DNA of 64,000 nt from an uncultured Shewanella sp. (GTDB lineage: Bacteria; Pseudomonadota; Gammaproteobacteria; Enterobacterales; Shewanellaceae), in contig NZ_CANMWS010000003.1 in assembly GCF_947501665.1 (NCBI RefSeq), positions 62,001-126,000 on the forward strand. The letters are read 5' to 3'. A program made the translations under genes and the position numbers. This document shows, piece by piece, positions 27,121 to 36,380 of the stretch. A model generated the notes under the pieces. The model saw only the letters and a list, made by a program, of their open reading frames with translations, was not told the origin of the DNA and did no database searches. Numbering within the stretch: the stretch's first letter is position 1; every line of letters begins with the position of its first letter.

Positions 27121-28362
27121 CTAATCGAGCGCACTTGACGTTTTATTATTTGAATAAAAAGTCAGTCTTTTACCTAAGATTTTTTCAATTAATTGGGTGG
27201 CGCTCAAATCATGGGTAACATTGATAACGGTGGCCATCGCATCGGTTGTTGCACCAATCACGACGAGCATCGGGATCACTTCCATTGGGAGTCCCAGTGC
27301 CGTGACAATAAAGATTTCGCCTAAAAATGCCCCTCCAGGTACACCACTAACAATGACAGCGTATAAAGTTGCGAGTAATAAGGTCATGAAGAAGACTTCA
27401 GGGCTGAAGTCTAATCCAAGCACAGCGTAAATAAAGACAACCTTAAGGGTGGCTGTCATGGCTGCGCCGCCTTTATTAATATTGACCAATAAAGGTAAAC
27501 AGATCTCGGCTATTTCTTCTTTTAATCCCATTTTCTGTGCGCTGCGCAGGTTAACGGGTAAACTGGCTAATGATGAGCTGGTTCCTAATGCCGTGGCAGC
27601 AGAGGGAAAGACATTCTGCCAAAAGCGGCTAATGGCAGGGCGGCCCCCAGCAAGGGCTGCATACAGAGTGGAACCGATAATAAAATAAATCAGTGCAGCA
27701 ATAAAAAAGAGGAAAATAGCACGAGCAAATGAGGTGAGCAACTCTGGATCTTGATTGGCCATTGTGGCTGCAAAATAGCAACCTAATCCAATGGGGGCGA
27801 CAATCATGATCATTGAAACCATTTTCATCGTGACAACATTTAAACTTTGTAGCATTGCGGCCACCTTTCGGCCGTGCTCGCCAGATTGTCCGATAGCAAT
27901 ACCTGCAATAATGGATATGATCACGAGGGCAAGAATATTTGATTTTGAGAGTAATTCGACAAAATCATTAGTAGTGAGCATTTTGACAAAGTCCATATGC
28001 CCGCCGTCAGTGCTTATGGGATCTTTAAGAGAGAGTGTGACCCCTTGAGCGGGATCATAAAAGCTGGCAAGACTTATCATAGTGAGTGATGGGATTATCG
28101 CCATGATAGCTGAAACACCAATCACGGCTAAGAGGATCACGCCTAATTTTTTTAAGTCTGTCATGCTGGCGATTGACGAGGTGACACTTAAGCTCACTAA
28201 AGGCACGACAATCATGAACAGTAAGTTAATAAAAATTTGGCCAATGGGGGCTAAGTGATGAGCGACGTCAGGAAAATAAATACCTATCATGGCACCCATA
28301 CCAAGCGCGAATAATAAAATCAGAGAAGAGCGGTAATGGGTTGAAATATTTAACAAGCGCAT
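27121..28362 (-). CDS. DAACS family cation symporter
   Basis: A dicarboxylate/amino acid:cation symporter-fold carrier of 413 aa. HP1 carries the serine-rich tip ALGTSSSLASLPV. The TM7 motif, NMDGT in GltPh, reads NINKGGAAM. TM8 reads TTDAMATVINVTHD, so the two aspartates remain, but the Arg that binds the side-chain carboxylate of glutamate is replaced by Ala. This argues against an acidic amino acid and for a neutral or unusual solute. It is a single gene with about 280 bp of spacer upstream. Confidence 0.85.
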   Translation of the reverse strand: MRLLNISTHYRSSLILLFALGMGAMIGIYFPDVAHHLAPIGQIFINLLFMIVVPLVSLSVTSSIASMTDLKKLGVILLAVIGVSAIMAIIPSLTMISLASFYDPAQGVTLSLKDPISTDGGHMDFVKMLTTNDFVELLSKSNILALVIISIIAGIAIGQSGEHGRKVAAMLQSLNVVTMKMVSMIMIVAPIGLGCYFAATMANQDPELLTSFARAIFLFFIAALIYFIIGSTLYAALAGGRPAISRFWQNVFPSAATALGTSSSLASLPVNLRSAQKMGLKEEIAEICLPLLVNINKGGAAMTATLKVVFIYAVLGLDFSPEVFFMTLLLATLYAVIVSGVPGGAFLGEIFIVTALGLPMEVIPMLVVIGATTDAMATVINVTHDLSATQLIEKILGKRLTFYSNNKTSSALD

Positions 28363-28606
28363 AATATTAGCCTTATTATTTTTAGGGGCTGTAAATCTTT
28401 ATTCGGAATAAAGGTGTTTTAGTCGCGGTCTATTTAATCCTATGAGTGAGCAATTAAAAGATCATAGGGTCAACTGAGTGACTATTATACCAAAATAAAA
28501 TTTGTTAATGATATCAAAATGATTTTAGATATAATTTATACGATTGTTCAGGGGGTAAATAAAGGTGAAAACAGAAACCAAGGGAGGTGTTTATTATTTG
28601 AATAAG

Positions 28607-28634
28607 CAAGGAAAGTGAAAATTCACTTCCCTTG
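28607..28634. terminator. Hairpin past rhlE
   Basis: CAAGGAAAGTGAA (28607-28619) and TTCACTTCCCTTG (28622-28634) form a 13-bp stem with one mismatch, 8 nt past the rhlE stop. Confidence 0.65.
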
Positions 28635-28642
28635 ATAAAAAA

Positions 28643-29941
28643 TTACTTAAGCTTTTTTATTTTCGCAGGAGAGGCGTTTTTGACTTTGACTCTGCGGCCA
28701 CTCATTTTTCGTTCCGCAGCCACCTGGGCACCGGCATTATCCTCACGTTGTTGCTTTTTAGCGAAGCTACGACGCTTTTGTAATTGCTTGATAAGTAAAT
28801 CTCGACTACCGACTTCATATCCAGGAATTGTAATACGACGCAGTTTTTGGCCAATAAGCTTTTCGATATCAGCAAGGGTACGTTCTTCTTCACGACTAAC
28901 AAAAGAGATTGCGACGCCGCTTTTACCTGCTCGACCTGTGCGGCCAATACGATGAACATAATCTTCGGCCAAAAATGGAAGGTCATAGTTGACTACATAT
29001 TCTAGTGAAGGAATGTCTAAACCACGGGCAGCCACTTCGGTGGCGACTAATACGCGAACTTTACCTTCTTTGAATTCACGTAATGCTCGGCGGCGACTGC
29101 CTTGTGCTTTTTCACCGTGAACAACGCTTGAAGGAATACCGTCTAAGTTGAGCTCTTTAACAAGGATATCCGCGGCATCACGGGTGGCTGTGAACACCAG
29201 TACTTGTTGCCAGTTTTTGGTGCCGATGAGCTCAGATAATAATTCACGTTTACGGCGTTGCTCAACGGGATAAATGGCTTGGCTTACCGTTGCAGCGGTG
29301 GTGTTTTGTTTATCCGCGCTGATCACATTGGGTTTAATCAGCATGTCATTGGCGAGTTTTTTTACGGCACTTGAAAAGGTGGCTGAAAATAATAAATTCT
29401 GGCGTTTGCTATTTGCCACTTGTAGAATTTTTTGAATATCTTGACTGAAGCCCATATCCAGCATGCGATCTGCTTCATCAAGTACAAGGAAGTCAAGGTT
29501 AGATAAACTCAAATTACAAGAGGTTAAATGTTCTAATAACCGACCTGGCGTGGCAACGATAATATCGGCACCGCGTTTTAATTTCAGTGCTTGAGAGTCC
29601 ATTTTGACTCCCCCGTATAATGTGATGACACTCATATCGAGATACTGACTATAGTCATTGATATTTTGAGCAACTTGAGCGGCGAGTTCTCTCGTTGGTG
29701 TCAAAATGAGTGCTTTTGCATTTGAACGGTGAGTTTCACTGGGGTTATCGAGCATTTTTTGCAAAATAGGCAAAGCAAAGGCGGCAGTTTTACCTGTGCC
29801 GGTTTGCGCACTGGCTAATACATCTTGTCCGCGTCTGATTGCAGGAATGGCTTGTTGTTGAATAGGCGTCATTTTTTGATAACCACATTCTGAGATAGCA
29901 CGTAAAATCTCGGGAGCAAAACTAAAAGATTCAAATCTCAT
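28643..29941 (-). CDS. rhlE: DEAD-box RNA helicase RhlE
   Basis: An ATP-dependent RNA helicase of 432 aa. The isolated Phe and Q-motif region (FSFAPEIL...TPIQQQAIPAI), Walker A AQTGTGKT, PTRELA, TPGRLL, DEAD (VLDEADRMLDMG), SAT (LFSATF) and HRIGRTGR are all present. The C-terminal tail (about 380-432) is Lys/Arg-rich for RNA binding, as in RhlE. It functions in ribosome assembly and RNA decay. A 9-bp GC-rich palindrome lies 57-86 nt upstream of the start, possibly in the 5' UTR. Confidence 0.93.
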   Translation of the reverse strand: MRFESFSFAPEILRAISECGYQKMTPIQQQAIPAIRRGQDVLASAQTGTGKTAAFALPILQKMLDNPSETHRSNAKALILTPTRELAAQVAQNINDYSQYLDMSVITLYGGVKMDSQALKLKRGADIIVATPGRLLEHLTSCNLSLSNLDFLVLDEADRMLDMGFSQDIQKILQVANSKRQNLLFSATFSSAVKKLANDMLIKPNVISADKQNTTAATVSQAIYPVEQRRKRELLSELIGTKNWQQVLVFTATRDAADILVKELNLDGIPSSVVHGEKAQGSRRRALREFKEGKVRVLVATEVAARGLDIPSLEYVVNYDLPFLAEDYVHRIGRTGRAGKSGVAISFVSREEERTLADIEKLIGQKLRRITIPGYEVGSRDLLIKQLQKRRSFAKKQQREDNAGAQVAAERKMSGRRVKVKNASPAKIKKLK

Positions 29942-30131
29942 TATGAGGTCCTGTTATTCGTCATTCACATCAAGTTATTCGGTAATATTAGTTCATACGC
30001 GCTAAATGCTTGAGTGGGTTTAGCGCGGTGGCGGAGTATAGCAAAGATTAGGGTAAGATTTTAGGGTTATTTACCTTTTATGGAGGTATCATTTTACTCT
30101 TTAAAGCTATATTTTGATTAATGGCCTGACT

Positions 30132-30542
30132 TTATTGTTTCTCTAACGTCTCTATGCCTACAGGGATTTGATACCAAGCTGGTTTTTCACTCGTCCATAC
30201 ATGGATTATTGGAGCAAAATCTTGATCGATAGAGGCGCCCACAGGTTTTAATTTTAGTTTAATGAGATCTGGCTGTGCTGGATTGACATGGTATATGCGG
30301 GTGCCGCAACTGGGGCAAAATTTAGCATGATTTTGATTGCCACTGTCAGCTATGCGGCTCCAATGCTTCATTTCACCTTGAAAATGAATATCTTCTTTAG
30401 ATACAACGGCTGTGATGCTAAAGGGACTACTTGATAGAATTTGGCATTCGCAGCAGTGACAGGCTAAGACTTTTATGGGTTTTTTATTCAGCGTGTAACT
30501 GACCTGTCCACATTGGCACGCTGCGGTGACGGGGTAGTCCAT
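30132..30542 (-). CDS. GFA (glutathione-dependent formaldehyde-activating) family protein
   Basis: A 136-aa zinc-binding GFA-fold protein. Zinc ligands occur in ACQCGQVSY, ACHCCECQ and FCPSCGTRIYH, giving the seven-Cys arrangement for structural and catalytic zinc. Members include Gfa, CENP-V and many of unknown function; a true glutathione-S-hydroxymethyl role cannot be assumed because no formaldehyde dehydrogenase gene is near. It appears monocistronic. Confidence 0.87.
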   Translation of the reverse strand: MDYPVTAACQCGQVSYTLNKKPIKVLACHCCECQILSSSPFSITAVVSKEDIHFQGEMKHWSRIADSGNQNHAKFCPSCGTRIYHVNPAQPDLIKLKLKPVGASIDQDFAPIIHVWTSEKPAWYQIPVGIETLEKQ

Positions 30543-30641
30543 TGATGCTCCTAGATTTTATAACTATCTTTGAATGACAGAATTGGCAATATATAGCTAG
30601 ATCCACGTATAAATGAACCTAGCATATATCATTAGAATAAA

Positions 30642-32429
30642 CTATATCGCTTGCGTGGCGTTTGTTAGCCAGTTCAACTCAATCCCTTCTATGAAGGGTG
30701 ATAAAGCAGAAAAGACGCGTTGGTGATAGTCATTAAGCCAATTTATTTCTGTTACCGTTAGTAAGCTATTGTCGATTAAGCGTAAGTCCATTGGAATTAA
30801 TGTGAGTGCTTTAAATTCTAGCATGTCACGTTCACTATCTTTTAATGCTTCACAGATTTGAACCGCCACGAGGTTTTCAAGTCTTATCCCAAACTCACTC
30901 TCTCGATAATAGCCAGGTTCATTGGAGACTATCATACCGGGCAGGAGTGCCACGGGCTGGCCCGCTTTTGCGATGCGCTGTGGGCCTTCATGAACATTAA
31001 GAAAATGACCGACACCATGCCCTGTACCATGATCGTAATCATATCCGTGTTGCCATAGAAATTGTCTGGCAAATGCGTCTAACTGCTGACCTGTTGTGCC
31101 TTGAGGGAATTTCGCTTGATCCAGTGCTATGTGCCCTTTAAGGACTAAGGTCACCATTTTTTTCTGCTCATCATTGATCTCGCCAATGGCAATAGTGCGG
31201 GTGACATCAGTGGTGCCATCAAAATATTGTGCACCAGAATCCACTAAGTAGAGGCTATTTAGGAGCATGGTAGCTGGTGTGCCATTGTTATGGTTGTAAT
31301 GACACATGGCGGCGTTACTGCCGAGGGCTGAAATGGTATCGAAACTGGGTTCTTGATAGAGGGGATCTTCAAGTCTAAAGCTTTCGAGCTTATCGCTCAA
31401 TGTGGCTTCATTATGTAAACGATGATGTTGTACTTCATTATCAAGCCAAGCTAAAAAGCGGCTGACTGCGACACCATCTCGAATATGGCATGCTGTAAAC
31501 CCTGCAAGTTCGATTGTATTTTTTTGAGCTTTTTCGAGTGCGATAGGACAACTGGCTGGGAGCAAGGTGACATTGGCCGCTTTTGCTGTGAGCTGTGACC
31601 AAGCATTACTTGCATCGGGATCACACAGGAGGATTTTATTTGAAAGGGCTTTTAAGGAACTTGCTAATTCCGCTTCCGGTAAAAAATCGACTCCGTTTCC
31701 GACATGCTCGTTAATCCCTTGAGGCAACTTAGTGACATCGGTAAATAGCGTCACACGGCTGTCTTTGTATAATAGTGCGGTGCCAAGGATAACGGGAAGC
31801 CTAGGCACATCTTGGCCACGAAGGTTTAATAACCAACAAAAAGAATCCAAAGCGGTAATTAATGCCGCATCAGCGCCGATGTGCTGAATGTTTTTGGCGA
31901 TTCTCGTACGTTTGTCCTGACTGCTTTCACCGGCATAATCATGACTGAATAAAATGGCTGGTGAACTTGAGGCTTCTGGGCGATTGTTCCAGTGTATATC
32001 GATGGGATTTTCATCGAGGGTGACCAGTGTTATGTCAGCTTTATGAAAAGCTGATTGTGCTTTTTGAAACCAGTTAAAGCTGTGTAAACGGCTATCGATA
32101 CCCACTCGAGAGTGTGTGGGGAGGGTGTCGATGAGCCATTGAATTTGGGGGACGTCAGTGAGACTTAAATACTCAAATAACCCTGCGCTCACTTGCTGGC
32201 GAACTTGAACGGTATAACGACCATCGGTAAAAATGGCGGCGCTGCCTTTTAATATAATGGCCATTCCAGCTGAGCCCGTAAATCCCGTTGCCCAATATAA
32301 TCGCTCATTGTGCGCAGGGACATATTCTCCTAAATATTCATCGGCTCTAGGGACAATAAAAGCGTCGAGATCATTGTTGGCCATTTCAGTTCGAATAGCG
32401 TTAAGGCGAGTGGCAATAAGTGATGACAT
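30642..32429 (-). CDS. Aminopeptidase P family (M24B) Xaa-Pro aminopeptidase
   Basis: A 595-aa metallopeptidase. The ATG at 32429 is preferred: it has a GGAG ribosome site and gives the family start MSSLIATRLNAIR, while the frame extends upstream to 32507. Two creatinase-like N-terminal domains (about 1-310) precede the pita-bread catalytic domain. The dimetal ligands are Asp in LVDSGAQYFDG and TTDVTRT, His in GTGHGVGHFLNVHEG, and Glu in NEPGYY and GIRLENL. The long form is typical of the eukaryote-like cytosolic APP1 branch. It releases an N-terminal residue ahead of proline. Confidence 0.92.
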   Translation of the reverse strand: MSSLIATRLNAIRTEMANNDLDAFIVPRADEYLGEYVPAHNERLYWATGFTGSAGMAIILKGSAAIFTDGRYTVQVRQQVSAGLFEYLSLTDVPQIQWLIDTLPTHSRVGIDSRLHSFNWFQKAQSAFHKADITLVTLDENPIDIHWNNRPEASSSPAILFSHDYAGESSQDKRTRIAKNIQHIGADAALITALDSFCWLLNLRGQDVPRLPVILGTALLYKDSRVTLFTDVTKLPQGINEHVGNGVDFLPEAELASSLKALSNKILLCDPDASNAWSQLTAKAANVTLLPASCPIALEKAQKNTIELAGFTACHIRDGVAVSRFLAWLDNEVQHHRLHNEATLSDKLESFRLEDPLYQEPSFDTISALGSNAAMCHYNHNNGTPATMLLNSLYLVDSGAQYFDGTTDVTRTIAIGEINDEQKKMVTLVLKGHIALDQAKFPQGTTGQQLDAFARQFLWQHGYDYDHGTGHGVGHFLNVHEGPQRIAKAGQPVALLPGMIVSNEPGYYRESEFGIRLENLVAVQICEALKDSERDMLEFKALTLIPMDLRLIDNSLLTVTEINWLNDYHQRVFSALSPFIEGIELNWLTNATQAI

Positions 32430-32559
32430 AAAGCTCCAACTGAATAATTGTTGTTTCGACGGGATGAATACCGACGATAAAGGACAAAATGACAACAATA
32501 TTAACATAAAACCCTCCTTTGGTCTTAGTGATAAAAGAAGGGAAAGCCTTGTTGTTTAA

Positions 32560-33030
32560 TTAATCGATACTGATAAGTTCCACATCAAAAATCAATGTTG
32601 CACCAGCAGGGATTTGTCCTGCACTTCGATTACCGTAGGCTAAGTTGTTCGGAATAAAAAAACGGGCTTTTTCGCCGACAACCATTAATTGTAAACCTTC
32701 TGTCCAACCTTTAATGACTCTATTTAATGGAAAAGAGATAGGTTCTCCTCGATCAAAAGAACTATCAAATACGGTGCCATTAATAAGACGGCCCTCATAA
32801 TTAACGGTGACGGTATCTGTGGCTTTAGGATGTTGAGTGCCGCTTCCTGCAGTCAGGACTTGATATTGTAATCCAGATGTTGTGGTTTTTACGTTTGGTA
32901 ACGTTTTATTTTCGGCTAAAAAGGCTTGCCCCTGGGCATTCTGCTCTTTGACTTCGGCTTGATTGTTTCTTGAGCTATAAAAGTAAAAAATAACTCCAGC
33001 AATTAGAATAATGGCGAGTAAGACTTTCAT
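32560..33030 (-). CDS. FKBP-type peptidyl-prolyl isomerase, membrane-anchored
   Basis: A 156-aa protein with an N-terminal TM or uncleaved signal (about 3-20, LLAIILIAGVIFYFY). A linker (about 25-60) precedes a single FKBP domain (about 65-156). FKBP active-site residues are visible in VNYEGRLINGTVFDSSFDRG, FPLNRVIKGW, and NNLAYGNRSAGQIPAGATL. It probably folds periplasmic or envelope proteins. It resembles the FklB/FkpA C-terminal domain but lacks the long FkpA dimerisation arm. Confidence 0.9.
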   Translation of the reverse strand: MKVLLAIILIAGVIFYFYSSRNNQAEVKEQNAQGQAFLAENKTLPNVKTTTSGLQYQVLTAGSGTQHPKATDTVTVNYEGRLINGTVFDSSFDRGEPISFPLNRVIKGWTEGLQLMVVGEKARFFIPNNLAYGNRSAGQIPAGATLIFDVELISID

Positions 33031-33087
33031 TGTGTATTCCTTGGTTATTGATGCATCTTTTATCCGTTTTAATCAGCCTGTTTAAGC

Positions 33088-33432
33088 TCATAAAGTGGAT
33101 TTAAAAGTAGGGGGAAATAATAAGATATAGAGTAATAATATATTGATTATGATGACAAGGTACAGCTTGTTTTTAAAGGGCTGCTTTTGTGTTTTGTGAC
33201 GTAATAACTGTTGTGCCAGTAAGGCGCCCGGCCAGCCACACAGTAAAGCTAATAAGTGCAATGTGCGCTCTTTGGTGCGCCATTTCGATTTGCGGGCTGC
33301 GGATTTATCAATGGCGAAAGCACAGAACGTGATTAAGCTTATAATTAGGTAACTCAGGAGTATGTTGATTGAGATTAACGACAGTACATAAGCAGCGATG
33401 AGTAGGCAGAAAAAAATAATGGCGAAAGTCAT
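33088..33432 (-). CDS. DUF1294 family membrane protein
   Basis: A 114-aa protein. Two hydrophobic segments occupy residues 2-42, followed by the DUF1294 core (FAIDKSAARKSKWRTKERTL and LLCGWPGALLAQQLLRHKT), then a last TM (about 90-108). Some family members carry an N-terminal cold-shock domain; this one does not. Function unknown. Confidence 0.87.
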   Translation of the reverse strand: MTFAIIFFCLLIAAYVLSLISINILLSYLIISLITFCAFAIDKSAARKSKWRTKERTLHLLALLCGWPGALLAQQLLRHKTQKQPFKNKLYLVIIINILLLYILLFPPTFKSTL

Positions 33433-33557
33433 GACTATTTTCAGTAAATGGAGTCAATTGACGAGACTAACATTTTGAGAAACATCCTCATAGGGGGAAT
33501 GTTAACGTGGCTAATAAGTTTAATATGGGGCTTAGTATATTGTATTTAAATATTCAC

Positions 33558-33597
33558 TTAACCTGATGTGTTGGTCTCCTTCTTCACATCAGGTTAA
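33558..33597. terminator. 13-bp perfect hairpin past the hotdog protein gene
   Basis: TTAACCTGATGTG (33558-33570) and CACATCAGGTTAA (33585-33597) with a 14-nt loop, 5 nt after the stop of the hotdog gene on the minus strand. Confidence 0.65.
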
Positions 33598-33601
33598 CTT
33601 A

Positions 33602-34078
33602 TTACTTTATAGGCTTTTCTGTGATCCACAGCTTGATGGTGCCTTTCACTACAACGATGTCATTTTTATCATATGCAGTGACATTGACCATTAAATCACC
33701 CGGTACCCATTGCTCTGGTTGGACTTCTGCGACACAGCGAATATCGCTGTTGGCTTTGGCGGTATAGTCTAAGCTCATGCCTTTTGGAAGCCAGCGTAAA
33801 TGAGCAGGAATAGAGGCTTCTGCCATTGTGCCCATTGCCATTTCTAATCCATTACAAATAGCAATAACATGGACGGTTTTAATGTGATTATGTACCGCCC
33901 GTCTTTTTTTGACTAAACAAACACATCGATGAGGACGCAAATCGGTAATTAAGGGGTTAATGGTTGAGAAGTAAGGCGCCATTTTGCTAATAAACATGGA
34001 AAATAATTTATTCCCAAAAGAGAAGCGACTCATTTTATTGTAAAGCGACATGACTTTTGTCGGTTTTGCTGTATGCAT
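33602..34078 (-). CDS. DUF4442-like hotdog-fold protein
   Basis: A 158-aa protein, taken from the ATG at 34078 behind AAGGAAACCGATA; an upstream frame to 34102 is less likely. Hotdog-fold features are the segment NHIKTVHVIAICNGLEMAMG, corresponding to the central helix with N-x-x-T-x-H and an acidic residue, and following strands (LRWLPKGMSLDYTAKA, DLMVNVTAYDKN). It is probably a thioesterase-like protein acting on an acyl-CoA; no substrate can be named. Monocistronic. Confidence 0.7.
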   Translation of the reverse strand: MHTAKPTKVMSLYNKMSRFSFGNKLFSMFISKMAPYFSTINPLITDLRPHRCVCLVKKRRAVHNHIKTVHVIAICNGLEMAMGTMAEASIPAHLRWLPKGMSLDYTAKANSDIRCVAEVQPEQWVPGDLMVNVTAYDKNDIVVVKGTIKLWITEKPIK

Positions 34079-34347
34079 TATCGGTTTCCTTTTACTTTGC
34101 ATATGAAAGAGGCGCCAATGCCAATATTTTTGTGTGAAATGTCATCTGGTCGGATGTCTTTTTGTTAGATTAGCACTTTTTCTACGTAAAAGGCTAGTTT
34201 ACTTTTCCTAGGTACTTTTTGTTAAATAAAATCAGGTGATTAATTTTATTCGATGAGTAAAGTAATAAAAACTACAAGTTTCATTTCCTTTCGTTGGGTT
34301 TGCACACGTATACTTCTTGTTAGCCAAAATTAGTTTGAGGATGATAA

Positions 34348-35277
34348 GTGAAATACCTAATTATTTATTTAAAGGGGCTTGCAATGGGGGCGGCCGATGT
34401 TGTGCCTGGGGTCTCGGGAGGGACAATTGCGTTTATTACAGGCATACTTGATACCTTGCTCGATAGTATTCGTAGTATTAATTTTTCACTGTTAGGCGTG
34501 ATTAAGGAAAAAGGGTTAAAAGCGGCTTTTCTTCATATTAATGGGCCATTTTTATTATGTGTTTTTGCAGGTATTTTAACCAGTATATTGACATTAGCTA
34601 AGCTAATATCCTACTTGTTGGTGACTCATCCTATACCTGTGTGGTCTTTCTTTTTTGGATTAATCTTAATCTCTGTCGTGCATATGCTAAAACAAGTGCA
34701 AGGTTTTTCTGTCGCCCGTTTTGCATTATTTGTGCTGGGTGTTGCAGTGGCTTGGGGGATCACCATGATTAATCCTATGGCACTTGAATTGACCCGCTTG
34801 AATATTTTTTTGGGAGGCTGTATTGCGATTACCGCTATGTTATTACCAGGCATCTCAGGAAGTTTTATTTTAGTATTATTGGGCTTATACACAGGTGTAC
34901 TCGGAGCGGTAAAAAACTTTGATTTAACGGTGATGCTGACTTTTGTTACGGGTGCTATAGTGGGATTATTGAGCTTTAGTCATTTGTTATCTTTGTTATT
35001 GCGTAAATACCATGATGCGACACTGGTTTTTTTAACAGGCTTAATGTTAGGGACGTTAGGTAAGATTTGGCCTTGGAAAGAAACGTTAACATGGCGCGAG
35101 AATTCAAAAGGAGAAATGGTTGCATTGAGTGAGCGTAATTTATCACCGATGCAATTTGAACAACTAACAGGTCAACATTCACTCATCTTATGGGCGGTGA
35201 TTGCTATGTTCGCCGGTATTCTTCTTGTGTGGGGGCTAGAGCGATTTGCGGCTAAATATCCTCAAATGGCTGAATAG
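34348..35277 (+). CDS. DUF368 protein, PopT-type polyprenyl-phosphate transporter candidate
   Basis: A polytopic membrane protein of 309 aa. It carries the two internally related signatures of the family: GAADVVPGVSGGTIAFITG (residues 14-32) and MLLPGISGSFILVLLGLY (about 162-179), which form re-entrant loops in an inverted repeat. DUF368 proteins (PopT) were recently shown to recycle undecaprenyl phosphate across the membrane for envelope synthesis, alongside DedA proteins. The start is the GTG at 34348. Single gene, followed by a clear terminator. Confidence 0.87.
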   Translation: MKYLIIYLKGLAMGAADVVPGVSGGTIAFITGILDTLLDSIRSINFSLLGVIKEKGLKAAFLHINGPFLLCVFAGILTSILTLAKLISYLLVTHPIPVWSFFFGLILISVVHMLKQVQGFSVARFALFVLGVAVAWGITMINPMALELTRLNIFLGGCIAITAMLLPGISGSFILVLLGLYTGVLGAVKNFDLTVMLTFVTGAIVGLLSFSHLLSLLLRKYHDATLVFLTGLMLGTLGKIWPWKETLTWRENSKGEMVALSERNLSPMQFEQLTGQHSLILWAVIAMFAGILLVWGLERFAAKYPQMAE

Positions 35278-35302
35278 TTCAAGCATGAGTCACTAAGTTG
35301 TT

Positions 35303-35324
35303 AAGGTCAGTTTTTACTGGCCTT
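35303..35324 (+). terminator. Intrinsic terminator of the DUF368 gene
   Basis: AAGGTCAGT (35303-35311) pairs with ACTGGCCTT (35316-35324) with one wobble, loop TTTT, followed by a T-rich tract. It lies 25 nt past the stop. Confidence 0.85.
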
Positions 35325-35406
35325 TATTTTATATTTTTACCGAGATATTTATACTGTTTGTCGCTATGCTTTAAATGATGAGGTTTGTTGTATAGGGATG
35401 ACACAC

Positions 35407-36360
35407 ATGGGTTTTACTAGCGAAAAGATACAGATTGGCATTAGCGCTTGCTTGTTAGGGGAAAAAGTTCGGTTTGATGGTGGGCATAAAGCATCTCAAT
35501 ACTGTCAAAAAGAACTTAAACCACACTTTGATTTTGTGTCTGTTTGTCCTGAAATGGCGATAGGTATGGGCGCGCCGAGAAAGTCTATTCGTTTAATTAG
35601 AGACAATGAAGCACTTTATGTTCGCAGTCAAGATGGTAGCCTCGATGTCACTGATAAACTTGTTGATTTTAGTCAAGATAAAGTTGAGCAATTGGATTTT
35701 TTAGGCGGGTATATTCTCTGCGCTAAGTCACCGACTTGTGGCATGGAAAGAGTGATTGAATACAAAATAGAGACAAACAGTGGCAGCAAAGTGGGGGTGG
35801 GGGTGTTTGCCCGTGCTTTAATGGATAGGTATCCATCTCTTCCTGTTGAAGAAGATGGGCGGCTACATGATTTGAAAATACGTGAGAATTTTTTTACACG
35901 TATTTATGCCTACCATGACTGGCATTGTATGAAGCTGTCTGGGTTGACAAAACATAAATTAATCGACTTTCATTCTCGATATAAATATTTATTGATGGCG
36001 CATAGCCCAAAAGAATATCGATTACTCGGACCAATGTTATCCAAGATACCCGATGATCTCGAGCTCTTTTCAGAGCGTTACTTAACTCGATTTATGGCCA
36101 TTTTAAAAGTCAAAGCGACGCGCAAAAATCATACCAGTGTATTGCAACATATACAGGGTTACTTTAAAAAGTATTTAAGCAAAGAGCAAAAGCAAGAACT
36201 TAGCGAAATGATCTTAAAATATCATCAGGGGTTACAACCGATTCTAGTGCCCATCACTTTGATTAATCATTATCTAAGAGAGCATCCCAGTGAGTATATT
36301 GAAAATCAAGTTTATTTAAATCCCCATCCTGAGAGCCTAAAATTGCGTTATGCTTTTTAA
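35407..36360 (+). CDS. YbgA-like protein (DUF523 + DUF1722)
   Basis: A two-domain protein of 317 aa counted from the ATG at 35407, placed 9 nt after AGGG; an ATG at 35398 abuts the ribosome site. DUF523 (about 5-150) has ISACLLGEKVRFDGGHK, CPEMAIGMGAPRKSI and SPTCGMERV with conserved cysteines. DUF1722 (about 190-315) has HSRYKYLLMAHSPKEYRLLG. The fusion is common in gammaproteobacteria and often lies beside photolyase genes, but none is present here. The biochemical function is unknown; a thiouracil- or DNA-repair-linked role has been suggested for relatives but cannot be inferred from this sequence. Confidence 0.85.
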   Translation: MGFTSEKIQIGISACLLGEKVRFDGGHKASQYCQKELKPHFDFVSVCPEMAIGMGAPRKSIRLIRDNEALYVRSQDGSLDVTDKLVDFSQDKVEQLDFLGGYILCAKSPTCGMERVIEYKIETNSGSKVGVGVFARALMDRYPSLPVEEDGRLHDLKIRENFFTRIYAYHDWHCMKLSGLTKHKLIDFHSRYKYLLMAHSPKEYRLLGPMLSKIPDDLELFSERYLTRFMAILKVKATRKNHTSVLQHIQGYFKKYLSKEQKQELSEMILKYHQGLQPILVPITLINHYLREHPSEYIENQVYLNPHPESLKLRYAF

Positions 36361-36380
36361 TGAGAGATGAGGATAGGCTT

